Assembly: GCA_019113745.1 (NCBI GenBank)
Contig: DXGV01000059.1
Location: 1-64,000 of the forward strand
DNA from: Candidatus Blautia intestinavium
GTDB taxonomy: Bacteria; Bacillota; Clostridia; Lachnospirales; Lachnospiraceae
DNA: 64,000 nt
Direction of reading: 5' to 3'
Positions 33,365-43,237 of this stretch are shown in pieces. A model generated the notes under the pieces. That model was not told where the DNA came from. It was given only the letters and a program-made list of their open reading frames with translations, and did no database searches. The first letter of the stretch is position 1; each line of letters begins with the position of its first letter. The position numbers and the translations under genes were made by a program.

Positions 33365-35983
33365 ATGGCAAAGAAAGAGACAAACATTCCGGCTGTGATC
33401 GATAACGCGGAAGCGCTGGAAGCGAAGATGGCCGCAATGAAAGAAGCCCAGAAACTTTTTGCCGCCTATACCCAGGAACAGGTGGACAAAATCTTCAAGG
33501 CTGCCGCGACCGCGGCGGACAAAGCCCGTATTCCCCTTGCGAAGATGGCTGTGGAAGAGACAGGCATGGGCGTTGTGGAAGACAAGGTGATCAAGAACCA
33601 CTATGCTTCCGAGTATATTTACAATGCCTACAAAAACACGAAGACCTGCGGCGTTATCGAGGAGGATCCGGTTTACGGGATCAAGAAGATCGCGGAGCCG
33701 ATCGGCCTGATCGCGGCAGTCATCCCGACCACGAACCCCACATCCACTGCGATCTTCAAGACTCTTCTGGCCCTGAAGACAAGGAACGCCATTATCATCA
33801 GTCCTCATCCTCGCGCGAAAGGCTGTACTATTGCGGCGGCGAAGCTTGTCCTGGAAGCGGCAGTGAAGGCGGGAGCGCCGGAAGGGATCATCGGATGGAT
33901 CGACGTCCCCAGCCTGGAGCTGACCAATCTTGTTATGAGAGACGCCGATATTATTCTGGCGACAGGCGGTCCGGGAATGGTGAAGGCAGCTTATTCCTCC
34001 GGTAAACCGGCCCTGGGCGTAGGCGCGGGAAATACTCCTGTTATCATCGACGATACGGCGGATATCCGTCTGGCGGTTAATTCCATCATCCATTCCAAGA
34101 CCTTTGACAACGGCATGATCTGTGCTTCCGAGCAGTCTGTGACTGTCCTGGAGAGCGTATATCAGGCGGTGAAAGACGAGTTCCAGTACAGAGGATGCTA
34201 TTTCCTGAAGGGAGACGAACTTGATAAGGTAAGAAAGACCATTATCATCAACGGCGCCCTGAATGCGAAGATCGTAGGACAGAAAGCCACGACCATCGCG
34301 GAGATGGCAGGCGTGAAAGTTCCGGAAAACACCAAGATCCTGATCGGAGAAGTGGAATCTGTGGATATCAGCGAAGAGTTCGCCCATGAGAAACTTTCTC
34401 CCGTACTTGCCATGTATAAGGCGAAGACTTTCGACGAGGCTCTTGCAAAAGCGGAACAGCTTGTGGCAGACGGCGGTTACGGACACACCTCCTCTCTGTA
34501 TATCAATACAAATGAAAAAGAGAAGATGGCGAAGCACGCGGCGGCGATGAAGACCTGCCGTATCCTGGTAAATACCCCGTCCTCCCATGGCGGTATCGGA
34601 GACCTTTATAACTTCAAACTGGCTCCCTCCCTGACTCTGGGCTGCGGTTCCTGGGGCGGCAACTCTGTTTCCGAGAACGTAGGAGTGAAACATCTGATCA
34701 ATATTAAGACCGTTGCGGAAAGGAGAGAGAACATGCTCTGGATGAGAACCCCGGAAAAAGTTTACTTCAAGAAAGGCTGTATGCCGGTTGCGCTGGACGA
34801 GCTTGGCACAGTGATGGGCAAGAAGCGCTGCTTCATTGTGACAGACTCCTTCCTCTACAAGAACGGATATACAAAGGGAATTGAAGATAAACTGAATGAG
34901 ATGGGAATCGTTCATACCTGCTTCTATGATGTGGAGCCGGATCCCTCTCTTGCCTCCGCGAAGGCCGGAGCAGAGGCAATGCGCTCCTTTGAGCCGGACT
35001 GCATTATCGCTCTGGGCGGCGGTTCCGCCATGGACGCGGCGAAGGTTATGTGGGTGCTTTATGAGAATCCGGACGCGGATTTTGACGATATGGCAATGGA
35101 CTTTATGGATATCCGCAAGAGGATCTATACCTTCCCGAAGATGGGTAAAAAAGCGTATTTCGTGGCAATTCCCACATCCTCCGGAACAGGCTCCGAGGTG
35201 ACGCCTTTCGCCATCATCACAGACAAGGAAACCGGAATCAAATGGCCGCTGGCGGACTACGAGCTGATGCCGAACATGGCGATCGTGGATACCGACAATA
35301 TGATGAGCGCGCCAAAAGGACTTACCTGCGCCTCCGGTATCGACGTTATGACCCACGCCATCGAGGCTTATGTCTCCATCATGGCTTCCGATTACACAGA
35401 CAGCCTTGCCCTGAAGGCGATCAAGCTGGTGTTCGACTATCTGCCCCGCGCGTATAAAGATGGAAATGATGTGGAGGCAAGAGATCATATGGCCAACGCT
35501 TCCTGCATGGCGGGTATGGCTTTCGCCAACGCCTTCCTGGGCGTGAACCATTCACTGGCTCACAAGCTGGGTGCTTTCCATCATCTGCCCCACGGAATCG
35601 CAAACGCTCTGGTGCTGACTGAGGTAATGCGGTATAATAGTGCCGAGGTACCCACGAAGATGGGAACATTCCCCCAGTACCAGTATCCCCACGCTCTGGC
35701 GCGGTACGCGGAGATCGGACGTTTCGTAGGACTTACCGGCAAAGACGACCAGGAAGTATTCGAGAAGCTTCTTGAGAAACTTGAGGAACTGAAAAAAGCG
35801 ATCGAGATCAAACCGACCATCAGAGACTACGGCGTAGACGAGAAATATTTCCTGGAGACTCTGGACGAGATGACCGAGCAGGCGTTTAACGACCAGTGTA
35901 CAGGAGCCAACCCCAGATATCCGCTGATGTCCGAGCTGAAGGAGATCTATCTTACAGCTTACTATGGAAAAGAGTCCAGATAA
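33365..35983 (+). CDS. adhE: Bifunctional acetaldehyde-CoA/alcohol dehydrogenase
   Basis: An 872-residue two-enzyme fusion that reduces acetyl-CoA to acetaldehyde and then ethanol, consuming two NADH. The N-terminal aldehyde dehydrogenase half has IPTTNPTSTAIFKTLLALK and the catalytic Cys253 in GMICASEQSV. A linker near residues 440-460 leads to the iron-dependent alcohol dehydrogenase half, with PDCIIALGGGSAMDAAKVMW for NAD and the metal histidines in GVNHSLAHKLGAFHHLPHG. AdhE assembles into spirosomes. The ATG follows AAGGAGG. The leader carries two Rex-like sites. Confidence 0.95.
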   Translation: MAKKETNIPAVIDNAEALEAKMAAMKEAQKLFAAYTQEQVDKIFKAAATAADKARIPLAKMAVEETGMGVVEDKVIKNHYASEYIYNAYKNTKTCGVIEEDPVYGIKKIAEPIGLIAAVIPTTNPTSTAIFKTLLALKTRNAIIISPHPRAKGCTIAAAKLVLEAAVKAGAPEGIIGWIDVPSLELTNLVMRDADIILATGGPGMVKAAYSSGKPALGVGAGNTPVIIDDTADIRLAVNSIIHSKTFDNGMICASEQSVTVLESVYQAVKDEFQYRGCYFLKGDELDKVRKTIIINGALNAKIVGQKATTIAEMAGVKVPENTKILIGEVESVDISEEFAHEKLSPVLAMYKAKTFDEALAKAEQLVADGGYGHTSSLYINTNEKEKMAKHAAAMKTCRILVNTPSSHGGIGDLYNFKLAPSLTLGCGSWGGNSVSENVGVKHLINIKTVAERRENMLWMRTPEKVYFKKGCMPVALDELGTVMGKKRCFIVTDSFLYKNGYTKGIEDKLNEMGIVHTCFYDVEPDPSLASAKAGAEAMRSFEPDCIIALGGGSAMDAAKVMWVLYENPDADFDDMAMDFMDIRKRIYTFPKMGKKAYFVAIPTSSGTGSEVTPFAIITDKETGIKWPLADYELMPNMAIVDTDNMMSAPKGLTCASGIDVMTHAIEAYVSIMASDYTDSLALKAIKLVFDYLPRAYKDGNDVEARDHMANASCMAGMAFANAFLGVNHSLAHKLGAFHHLPHGIANALVLTEVMRYNSAEVPTKMGTFPQYQYPHALARYAEIGRFVGLTGKDDQEVFEKLLEKLEELKKAIEIKPTIRDYGVDEKYFLETLDEMTEQAFNDQCTGANPRYPLMSELKEIYLTAYYGKESR

Positions 35984-36005
35984 GGAGAAAGGGAGGGTAT
36001 ACATT

Positions 36006-36764
36006 ATGAATCTGAAGAACAAGAAAGTATTTCTGACACGTCCCTATAAAGTTGTTTATAAAGACGGCGACCGTATCATCAAGGTATTTACGAAGGAGCA
36101 CGGCAAGGCGAATGTATTTAACGAAGCTCTCTGCCAGGCCCGCGTGGAAGAAAGCGGCCTGGACATCCCGAAGGTCCTGGAAGTGACGGAGATCGACGGA
36201 GAGTGGGCTGTTGTCATTGAATTTGTGGAGGGAAAAACTCTGGAGGAGCTGATGAAAGAGCATCCGGAGAACCTGGAGACCTACATGGAGCAGTTCGTGG
36301 ATCTGCAGCTTGCCATGCATGAGAAGAAGGCTCCCCGCCTGACGCTGCAGAAGGATAAATTCGCCCGCAAGATCACAAGCCTTAAAGATGAGCTTGACGC
36401 CACCACCCGTTACGAGCTGATGACCCGTCTGGATTCCATGCCGGATCACACGAAGCTCTGCCACGGAGATTTTAACCCCAGCAATGTGATCGTGAAAGAG
36501 GACGGTTCCATGAAGATCGTGGACTGGGCTCACGCGACGCAGGGGAATGCAAGCGGCGACGCCGCCATCACTTATCTGGAATTCGCCCTGAAGGATCAGA
36601 AGACGGCGGATCTGTATCTGGACATCTTCTGCAAAAAGAGCGACACCGCAAAGCAGTATGTGCAGAAGTGGCTTCCCATCGCGGCTGCCGCCCAGCTCAC
36701 CAAGAACGTGCCTGAGGAAAAAGAATTCCTGAGACGGTGGACGGATATTATTGATTTTCAGTAA
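36006..36764 (+). CDS. APH-like phosphotransferase
   Basis: A 252-residue protein of the aminoglycoside/choline kinase fold. The catalytic loop is KLCHGDFNPSNVIV (Asp acts as base, Asn binds metal) and the metal-binding IVDWAHATQGN follows; the hinge is VIEFVEGKTLEEL. The ATG at 36006 is preceded by GGGAGGG. It is 22 bp after adhE and likely co-transcribed. The substrate is unknown; the position after adhE gives no clear clue. A resistance role is not indicated. Confidence 0.78.
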   Translation: MNLKNKKVFLTRPYKVVYKDGDRIIKVFTKEHGKANVFNEALCQARVEESGLDIPKVLEVTEIDGEWAVVIEFVEGKTLEELMKEHPENLETYMEQFVDLQLAMHEKKAPRLTLQKDKFARKITSLKDELDATTRYELMTRLDSMPDHTKLCHGDFNPSNVIVKEDGSMKIVDWAHATQGNASGDAAITYLEFALKDQKTADLYLDIFCKKSDTAKQYVQKWLPIAAAAQLTKNVPEEKEFLRRWTDIIDFQ

Positions 36765-36808
36765 AAACTGAAGGAGCGTATTGCTTCTGTACACTGACCC
36801 TGTGAAAA

Positions 36809-36886
36809 GAAGGAGACAAGCCAGCAGAGAATTTCGGTTAAAAAAAGCCCGGATTCTGCAGGATTGTCTCCTTCCTGCATGTCGGG
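36809..36886. other. Competing hairpins downstream of the phosphotransferase gene
   Basis: GAAGGAGACAA (36809-36819) pairs perfectly with TTGTCTCCTTC (36864-36874). The same right-hand region also pairs as TGCAGGA (36857-36863) with TCCTGCA (36873-36879) inside a larger CCCG...CGGG stem. The two folds share bases and exclude one another. On the minus strand the second fold is followed by seven Ts, like an intrinsic terminator. A degenerate dispersed-repeat copy lies just before it at 36775-36800. Confidence 0.5.
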
Positions 36887-36976
36887 GGTTAAAATAAGAA
36901 AGCGTTCCGTCGTGCCCGCCACAATACAGATGTTATAATGCACATATTTTATGCCGGAAATGATGAAAAATTTTAC

Positions 36977-37004
36977 TTGAAAAGCGGTAAGAAAACAGTA
37001 TAAT
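36977..37004 (+). promoter_or_regulatory. Promoter of the MATE gene
   Basis: TTGAAA at 36977-36982, a 16-bp spacer and TATAAT at 36999-37004, 100 bp before the start codon. Confidence 0.6.
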
Positions 37005-37103
37005 AAATCCGGTAATCTGAATATGGGACAGTATTTCAGATATGAGTAAAAAGTGAAACGGACAGCCAGAAAGCTTGTCTGTGGCAGCGGAAAAGGGGAG
37101 ACT

Positions 37104-38465
37104 ATGAGCGGGAGTACAGAAGTTAGCAAGGGCACTATGCATGACATGACGGTGGGAAAACCGTCAAAACTGATCATACAGTTTATGATTCCCATGTTTC
37201 TGGGAAATGTGTTTCAGCAGTTTTATAATGTGGCGGATTCTATTGTGGCCGGTCAGTTTCTGGGAGTACAGGCGCTGGCGGCAATCGGCAGCACAGGCTC
37301 GCTGATGTTTTTTGTTACAGGCTGGATGAATGGGATGAGCAGCGGATTCGCCATTCTGGTATCACAATGGTTCGGTGCGAAGAAATATGACAGGATGCGT
37401 CACTATGTGGCAATGTCCGTACACCTTTCAATTATATTGTCTGTGTTGATGACGGCAGGATTTCTGGCAGCCAATGTGCCTATTCTCCGGCTGATGAATT
37501 TTTCGGAGGATATCATGCCGGACGTGACGGCTTATATGGGGATTATTTATGCCGGACTGATCGTTACAGCCGCCTATAATGCCCTGGCTGCATTTCTCAG
37601 GGCACTGGGAGATTCCAGATCACCGCTGTATTTCCTGATCATATCAGCGGCGATCAATGTGGTGCTGGATATTGTGTTTATCGTGTACGGCGGAATGGGA
37701 GTGGACGGCTGCGCTTACGCCACAGTAATTGCCCAGGCAATCTCAGCGCTGCTGTGTTTTATCTACATAGTAAAAAGATATCCGATCCTTCATCTGAAAA
37801 AGGAAGACTTCAGGATATCTTTTCAGTCCTGGGGAAGACTTCTTGCCCTCGGTATCCCCATGGCCCTTCAGTTTTCCATCACTGCTATCGGAACCATTAT
37901 TGTACAGGGCGCGGTAAATGTGTACGGTGAAATTTATATGGCGGGATTTGCGGCGGCAGGAAAGCTGCAGAATATCATTGCTACTGTATTTTCCGCATTT
38001 GGCGCGACTATTGCCACTTATGTGGGCCAGAACCGGGGCGCCGGAAAACTGGACAGAGTGAAGCAGGGCGTACACTGTACGCAGATCATGATCATTGTTT
38101 ACAGTGTGTTTGCCATGATCCTTGTGCTTGCGGCCGGAAAATACATGATGTGGATGTTTGTAAGCCCCTCTGAAACAGAGGTGATCGATGTTGCCGTCAT
38201 GTATTTCCACACAGTGTTCTGGTGCTATCCCTTCCTGGGAAGTATCTTTCTTTACCGGAATACCCTGCAGGGCCTGGGATACGGACTGGTGCCCATGCTG
38301 GGAGGTGTTTTTGAGCTGATAGCAAGAGCGGGTATTGTTCTTCTTGTGGCAGGGCGGACCAGCTTTGTGGGAGTCTGCCTCTCCGACCCGGCGGCGTGGC
38401 TCTTCGCCCTGATCCCGCTAGTTCCGTATTATATTTATACTATGCGGAAGTGGAAGAAAGCGTGA
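37104..38465 (+). CDS. MATE family efflux transporter
   Basis: A 453-residue membrane protein with about twelve hydrophobic segments in two related halves. MIPMFLGNVFQQFYNVADSI and VAGQFLGVQALAAIGSTGSL form the family N-terminal signature. These antiporters expel cationic drugs or metabolites using sodium or proton gradients; the substrate is unknown here. The ATG at 37104 follows AAAAGGGGAG, and an in-frame start 17 codons upstream lacks a site. It is monocistronic. Confidence 0.88.
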   Translation: MSGSTEVSKGTMHDMTVGKPSKLIIQFMIPMFLGNVFQQFYNVADSIVAGQFLGVQALAAIGSTGSLMFFVTGWMNGMSSGFAILVSQWFGAKKYDRMRHYVAMSVHLSIILSVLMTAGFLAANVPILRLMNFSEDIMPDVTAYMGIIYAGLIVTAAYNALAAFLRALGDSRSPLYFLIISAAINVVLDIVFIVYGGMGVDGCAYATVIAQAISALLCFIYIVKRYPILHLKKEDFRISFQSWGRLLALGIPMALQFSITAIGTIIVQGAVNVYGEIYMAGFAAAGKLQNIIATVFSAFGATIATYVGQNRGAGKLDRVKQGVHCTQIMIIVYSVFAMILVLAAGKYMMWMFVSPSETEVIDVAVMYFHTVFWCYPFLGSIFLYRNTLQGLGYGLVPMLGGVFELIARAGIVLLVAGRTSFVGVCLSDPAAWLFALIPLVPYYIYTMRKWKKA

Positions 38466-38497
38466 CGCGGAATAATTAAAAATTGTTTTTAAATCAT

Positions 38498-38549
38498 ATA
38501 GCGTTAGTATGTAAGCGGAATGAGTCGTTCCCTTGTGTACTGACGCTAT
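38498..38549. repeat. Dispersed palindromic intergenic repeat, copy d (variant)
   Basis: ATAGCGTTAGTATGTAAG at 38498-38515 pairs with CTTGTGTACTGACGCTAT at 38532-38549, with four G-U-compatible mismatches. The arms match copy b but the loop differs. It lies 32 bp after the MATE stop codon. Confidence 0.65.
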
Positions 38550-38681
38550 TTATTTTGAAATATACCGTCCTTTTCTAGAGGAATGCCATATGTGTTCTTT
38601 GAAGGAGAAGGCTTTTTCTGCATGTTCAGCATAAAATCCAAATATCATAAATGTGCGGCCGGAAGATTATCCGGCGCAGGC

Positions 38682-38712
38682 TAGCGTGTTGCCCCTTGTA
38701 CATTAACGCTAT
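38682..38712. repeat. Dispersed palindromic intergenic repeat, copy e
   Basis: TAGCGTGTTGCCCCTTGTAC followed by ATTAACGCTAT, identical to copy a except for one base in the shared core. A separate hairpin (TGC-G-GCCGGA ... TCCGGC-GCA, 38654-38678) sits directly in front. Confidence 0.7.
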
Positions 38713-38737
38713 ATCTCTTGCATATTAACACTGAAAA

Positions 38738-38859
38738 ATACAGAACAATATACAGAATAATATATAGAACAATGTACGGAATGATACTTAGAATAATACT
38801 TAAAAGAAGATGCTATTATTCTATAATGCGTTGCTATTATTCTTTTATGCGGATATAAT
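38738..38859 (+). repeat. Tandem 12-mers, a 21-bp direct repeat and promoter
   Basis: Five 12-bp units follow each other at 38738-38797: ATACAGAACAAT, ATACAGAATAAT, ATATAGAACAAT, GTACGGAATGAT, ACTTAGAATAAT, with a sixth degenerate unit. Then come two 21-bp copies beginning TGCTATTATTCT (38811-38831 and 38832-38852). AGAATAAT in the first set is the complement of ATTATTCT in the second. TTGCTA (38831-38836), 17 bp, TATAAT (38854-38859) forms a promoter over the second copy. This drives the AAA-ATPase gene at 38983. Confidence 0.7.
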
Positions 38860-38982
38860 AAGATCAGAAACTGGTCGTCAAAGAGAAATAACCGCCTCGG
38901 AAATAGGGAGCAAAGTTCAGTTCTGACTGTACTGTCCTTTCTATACTAACGCCGGAGGCTTAATAAGAAGGAGAGGTGCCAT

Positions 38983-40842
38983 ATGTCAGGGATCATGTCG
39001 GTAAAAGAAGCGTCAATTCGCTGGAATATAAGTGAACGCCGGGTTGCTTATCTTTGCAGTCAGGGAAGGATAGACGGAGCGAGAAAAAACGGACGGATGT
39101 GGATGATTCCGGCTGATGCGGAAAAACCGTCGGATAACCGTATGAAGCCTGGGATATCGCCAGAGAAAATCCGTCCCTCCGGCCTGCCGCTTCCGGTGGG
39201 GATTTCTGATTACCGGCTGGCTTCCACAGAATATTATTATATTGACAAAACAATGATGATCAGGGATTTTATCGATGAACGCCCTATGGTTTCACTGTTT
39301 ACCCGTCCCCGGCGTTTCGGAAAGACTCTGAACATGGATATGCTGCGTACTTTTTTTGAAAAAACAGAGGAAGATACTTCTGTTTATTTCCGGGACAAAA
39401 AAATATGGGCCTGCGGAAAGAAATATCGGGAATATCAGGGAAAATATCCGGTTATTTTTATTACGTTTAAAGATATCAAGTTCAACACATGGGAAGAGAC
39501 TTTTGACGCTATTAAAGACGTTTTTTCAAAAGAAACACACCGGCACAGCGAACTGAGAACAAGTGACAGGTGTGATGAATACGATAAGAAAATTTTTGAC
39601 AGGCTGCTTTCGGGCGAAGTAAACGAGGTAGAGCTTTCCGCCGCGCTTCTTAATTTATCCCGGATGCTGCACCGGCATTACGGCATTGCGCCGATCATTA
39701 TCATTGACGAATATGATATTCCGATCCAACAGGGATATATGAGAGGATATTATGACAAAGTGATCCTTTTTATGCGGAACCTGTTTTCAGGAGGACTGAA
39801 AGACAATAAACATCTGTCCTTCGGCTTTCTTACAGGCATCCTCCGTGTGGCAAAAGAAAGTATTTTCAGCGGCCTGAATAATCTTACGATCAACTCTGTG
39901 CTGGATAATAGATACAGTTCCTATTTTGGTTTTACGTCAGAAGAAGTAAAAGAAATGGCGGAATATTACGGAGCATCGGATAAATACGGAGAAATCTGCG
40001 AATGGTATGACGGATACCGTTTCGGCAAAACCGATATCTTTAATCCATGGTCGGTTATCAATTATTTTAACAATGAATGTGAGCCGAGAGCTTTCTGGCA
40101 GTCAACGGGGAGCAACGATATTATCGGTGAGATCATTTCACAGGCAAATGCCGAAATTTATGAAAGACTGACTTCTCTGGTGAACGGGGAAACATTTATT
40201 ACTTATATTGATACAGGAGTGATTTATCCTCAGATAAAAAATAACCCGTCTACGATATACAGTTTTCTTCTGGTCGCAGGATACCTGAAAGTAGTCAGAT
40301 CCACGATTTCCTTCAACGGGGATTTTATGTGCGAAGTGGCTCTCCCCAACAAAGAGATTGCATTTGTTTATCATAAAGAGATCCTGCAGCATTTGGATAA
40401 CCTGATTCCGCAGTCAACGGCAGTTTCCATACAGGAAGCGGTTTTTTCCGGGAATAATAGAAAACTGAAAACACTGATCCAGACATTGCTGACACAGTCT
40501 GTAAGTTCGTTTGATACAGCCGGCGAGAATTTCTATCATGGATTTATGCTGGGGCTGCGCGCCCTGCTTGGAGAGTATTTCGTATCGTCAAACAGAGAGT
40601 TCGGAGACGGAAGATATGATATCCAGCTAAAACCGGTCAAGAAAAATCTTCCGGGAATCCTGATCGAACTGAAAGCCGAAAAAAACTGCCCGGAAGAAAA
40701 ACTAAAAAAACTGTCACAAACTGCGCTTCAGCAGATCGATGACAAAAGATATGATACAGAAATGCGCACAGAAGGCATAGCCACAATATACAAATACGGC
40801 GTCGCTTTCAGCGGCAAACATGTAGAAATATCGGTTGGGTGA
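38983..40842 (+). CDS. HTH - AAA-ATPase-like - PD-(D/E)XK nuclease-like protein
   Basis: A 619-residue protein. Residues 5-47 form an excisionase/MerR-like helix-turn-helix (SVKEASIRWNISERRVAYLC). Residues about 68-370 are the AAA-ATPase_like domain: DKTMMIRDFI, the P-loop RPRRFGKTLNMDM and Walker B PIIIIDEYDIP. The C-terminal 120 residues match the DUF1703/PDDEXK type: EFGDGRYDIQL, then ILIELKAEK and the later QIDDKRY. The family is abundant in gut Bacteroidetes and Firmicutes without a known role; a link to mobile or defence DNA is often suspected. ATG 38983 follows AGGAGAGG. The DNA-binding head may recognise the repeats in front of it. Confidence 0.82.
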   Translation: MSGIMSVKEASIRWNISERRVAYLCSQGRIDGARKNGRMWMIPADAEKPSDNRMKPGISPEKIRPSGLPLPVGISDYRLASTEYYYIDKTMMIRDFIDERPMVSLFTRPRRFGKTLNMDMLRTFFEKTEEDTSVYFRDKKIWACGKKYREYQGKYPVIFITFKDIKFNTWEETFDAIKDVFSKETHRHSELRTSDRCDEYDKKIFDRLLSGEVNEVELSAALLNLSRMLHRHYGIAPIIIIDEYDIPIQQGYMRGYYDKVILFMRNLFSGGLKDNKHLSFGFLTGILRVAKESIFSGLNNLTINSVLDNRYSSYFGFTSEEVKEMAEYYGASDKYGEICEWYDGYRFGKTDIFNPWSVINYFNNECEPRAFWQSTGSNDIIGEIISQANAEIYERLTSLVNGETFITYIDTGVIYPQIKNNPSTIYSFLLVAGYLKVVRSTISFNGDFMCEVALPNKEIAFVYHKEILQHLDNLIPQSTAVSIQEAVFSGNNRKLKTLIQTLLTQSVSSFDTAGENFYHGFMLGLRALLGEYFVSSNREFGDGRYDIQLKPVKKNLPGILIELKAEKNCPEEKLKKLSQTALQQIDDKRYDTEMRTEGIATIYKYGVAFSGKHVEISVG

Positions 40843-40878
40843 GGTCAAACAATTATAGTTGGAAAAAATATGAAAAAC

Positions 40879-40914
40879 AAAACGCTGTAGGATTTTGTAA
40901 TCTTACAGCGTTTT
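40879..40914. terminator. Intrinsic terminator after the AAA-ATPase gene
   Basis: AAAACGCTGTA at 40879-40889 pairs perfectly with TACAGCGTTTT at 40904-40914. The A/T ends allow it to work in both directions. Confidence 0.8.
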
Positions 40915-41164
40915 GTCGTCAATTATCTGTCCCATACTTAAAGATCCTCTCATATGGAAAGACCGAGAGAATACAAACCCTTCTTAGGGGATTCCTGCGA
41001 ACTTCTGAAAATTTTGTCAGAATCCTATCTAAAATCTAATCCCAAATCTATCAACTGCCAGGAAAAACTTTGAACTATTAGAAACTTAGAACCCATACAG
41101 AATCAGAAATTTCCCTCCCCATACCACAGCCAGGAATTTATCCTGCGTGCCCAAGGAGGGGGAG

Positions 41165-41213
41165 TATGAGGGGGACCTTCGGGCTTCGCAACTTCGAGAT
41201 GGTCCCCCTCATA
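41165..41213 (-). other. Long GC-rich hairpin at the 3' end of typA
   Basis: TATGAGGGGGACC at 41165-41177 pairs perfectly with GGTCCCCCTCATA at 41201-41213, five bases beyond the typA stop codon. No T-run follows on either strand, so it may be an RNA 3'-end stabiliser or a Rho-dependent site. The loop repeats TTCG three times. Confidence 0.6.
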
Positions 41214-41217
41214 TCCC

Positions 41218-43047
41218 TCACTTCTTAAACGCCGCCCTCTTCCTTTCTCTGGAATCCAATATCCTCTTACGGATGCGGAGACTTTTTGGCGTTATTTCCA
41301 GAAGCTCGTCCTGGTCGATGAACTCGATGGCCTGCTCCAGACTTAATACTTTTGGAGGAGTCAGCTTCAGGGCTTCGTCCGCAGAGGAGGAGCGGGTGTT
41401 GGTAAGATGCTTCGTTTTACATACGTTCAGCTCAATATCCTCGGCCTTTCCGTTTTGGCCGATGACCATACCGCTGTAGACTTTTTCGCCGGGGCCGATG
41501 AAAAGAGTGCCGCGCTCCTGAGCGGAGAACAGACCGTAGGTGACGGCCTCTCCCGCCTCAAAAGCGATCAGAGAGCCCTGCTTACGGTACTGGAAATCAC
41601 CCTTGTAGGGAGAATAGCCGTCAAACATGGTATTCAGGATACCGGTTCCCTTCGTGGAGGTCAGGAAATCGTTGCGGAATCCGATAAGACCACGGGAAGG
41701 AATATGAAATTCCAGACGGACGGAACCGTCGCTGGCAGTACTCATTCCCTGAAGCTCTCCTTTACGTTCGCTTAATTTCTGGATGACAGTGCCGGAAAAT
41801 TCTTCCGGAACATCCACATAGGCAATTTCCATAGGCTCCATTTTCTTGCCGCGTTCGTCGAAGTGGTACAGAACCTCCGGCTTGCTGACCGCAAATTCGT
41901 AACCTTCCCGGCGCATATTTTCAATAAGGACAGACAGATGAAGTTCGCCGCGGCCGGAAACCTTAAAGCACTCGGTAGAGTCTGTATCTTCCACGCGGAG
42001 ACTTACGTCCGTATTCAGTTCCCGGTAGAGACGGTCGCGGAGATGACGGGAAGTGATATATTTTCCTTCCTGTCCGGCAAGAGGACTGTCGTTTACCATA
42101 AAGTTCATGGAAATTGTAGGCTCGGAGATTTTCTGGAAAGGAATAGCCTCCGGATTGTCGCCGCCGCAGAGGGTGTCTCCGATATGGATGTCCGCAATAC
42201 CGGAAATCGCCACGATGGAACCTACGGAAGCTTCCTTTACCTCTACTTTGTTTAAACCGTCGAATTCATAAAGCTTGCTGATCTTTACCTTCTGGCGCTT
42301 GTCAAGATCGTGATGGTTTAAAAGTGTCAGTTCCTGGTTTACGGAAATTTTGCCGTTTTCCACTTTTCCGACTCCGATTCTTCCCACATATTCGTTGTAA
42401 TCAATGGTGCTGATAAGCACCTGTGTATCTGCGTCCGGATCGCCCTCCGGGGCGGGAATATATTTCAGGATCGTTTCAAACAGCGGCGCCATGTTTTCAG
42501 GAGTATCTTTAAGATCAAGGACAGCGTGTCCTGCCTTTGCAGAAGCGTAGAGGAACGGACAGTCAAGCTGTTCGTCAGACGCTTCCAGATCCATAAGGAG
42601 TTCCAGAACTTCATCGATCACTTCGTCAGGACGGGCCTCCGGACGGTCGATCTTGTTGATGCAGACGATCACATGAAGATCCAGCTCAAGCGCTTTTTTC
42701 AGCACAAACTTTGTCTGAGGCATAGCGCCCTCAAAAGCGTCTACAAGAAGGATCACGCCGTCTACCATTTTCAGCACACGTTCCACCTCGCCGCCGAAGT
42801 CTGCGTGTCCGGGGGTGTCAATGATATTGATTTTAACGCCTTTGTAGTGAACGGCGGTGTTTTTGGACAGAATCGTAATTCCACGTTCCCGCTCAATATC
42901 GTTGGAGTCCATAACGCGCTCCTGGACCTCCTGGTTTTCGCGGAAAACGCCGCTCTGCTTCAGAAGCTGGTCAACCAGAGTTGTTTTTCCGTGGTCAACG
43001 TGGGCGATGATAGCCACGTTGCGTACATCTTCTCGTCTGATATTCAT
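41218..43047 (-). CDS. typA: Translational GTPase TypA/BipA
   Basis: A 609-residue ribosome-associated GTPase. G motifs: [18 protein letters not shown] (G1), [20 protein letters not shown] (G2), [18 protein letters not shown] (G3) and [13 protein letters not shown] (G4). Domain II, an EF-G-like domain and the BipA-specific C-terminal domain follow ([47 protein letters not shown]). It helps ribosome assembly and growth under stress and cold. The length is normal. The gene stands alone on the minus strand. Confidence 0.96.
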   Translation of the reverse strand: MNIRREDVRNVAIIAHVDHGKTTLVDQLLKQSGVFRENQEVQERVMDSNDIERERGITILSKNTAVHYKGVKINIIDTPGHADFGGEVERVLKMVDGVILLVDAFEGAMPQTKFVLKKALELDLHVIVCINKIDRPEARPDEVIDEVLELLMDLEASDEQLDCPFLYASAKAGHAVLDLKDTPENMAPLFETILKYIPAPEGDPDADTQVLISTIDYNEYVGRIGVGKVENGKISVNQELTLLNHHDLDKRQKVKISKLYEFDGLNKVEVKEASVGSIVAISGIADIHIGDTLCGGDNPEAIPFQKISEPTISMNFMVNDSPLAGQEGKYITSRHLRDRLYRELNTDVSLRVEDTDSTECFKVSGRGELHLSVLIENMRREGYEFAVSKPEVLYHFDERGKKMEPMEIAYVDVPEEFSGTVIQKLSERKGELQGMSTASDGSVRLEFHIPSRGLIGFRNDFLTSTKGTGILNTMFDGYSPYKGDFQYRKQGSLIAFEAGEAVTYGLFSAQERGTLFIGPGEKVYSGMVIGQNGKAEDIELNVCKTKHLTNTRSSSADEALKLTPPKVLSLEQAIEFIDQDELLEITPKSLRIRKRILDSRERKRAAFKK

Positions 43048-43237
43048 AAAAATCGAAATCCTTTCTTTTTTCTTCTATATTAATGTGTTTTCTTCATAGT
43101 ACGACATTCCAGTTTAACATATTTTTCGCAGAATACAAGGCGTTCAAAAAAATTTTTCTTATTTTTGGTTCTAAAGTTCTGCCCCTGTACATAGTTTAGT
43201 ATAGACAAAATACCCAAAGAGGAAGGAGAACTGTATT

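Noticed and set aside
33335-35551. A 738-codon open frame on the minus strand opposite adhE
   Set aside because: adhE is an unmistakable full-length enzyme on the plus strand. The antisense frame is rich in His, Arg and Cys, has no ribosome binding site and resembles no family; it follows from codon bias.
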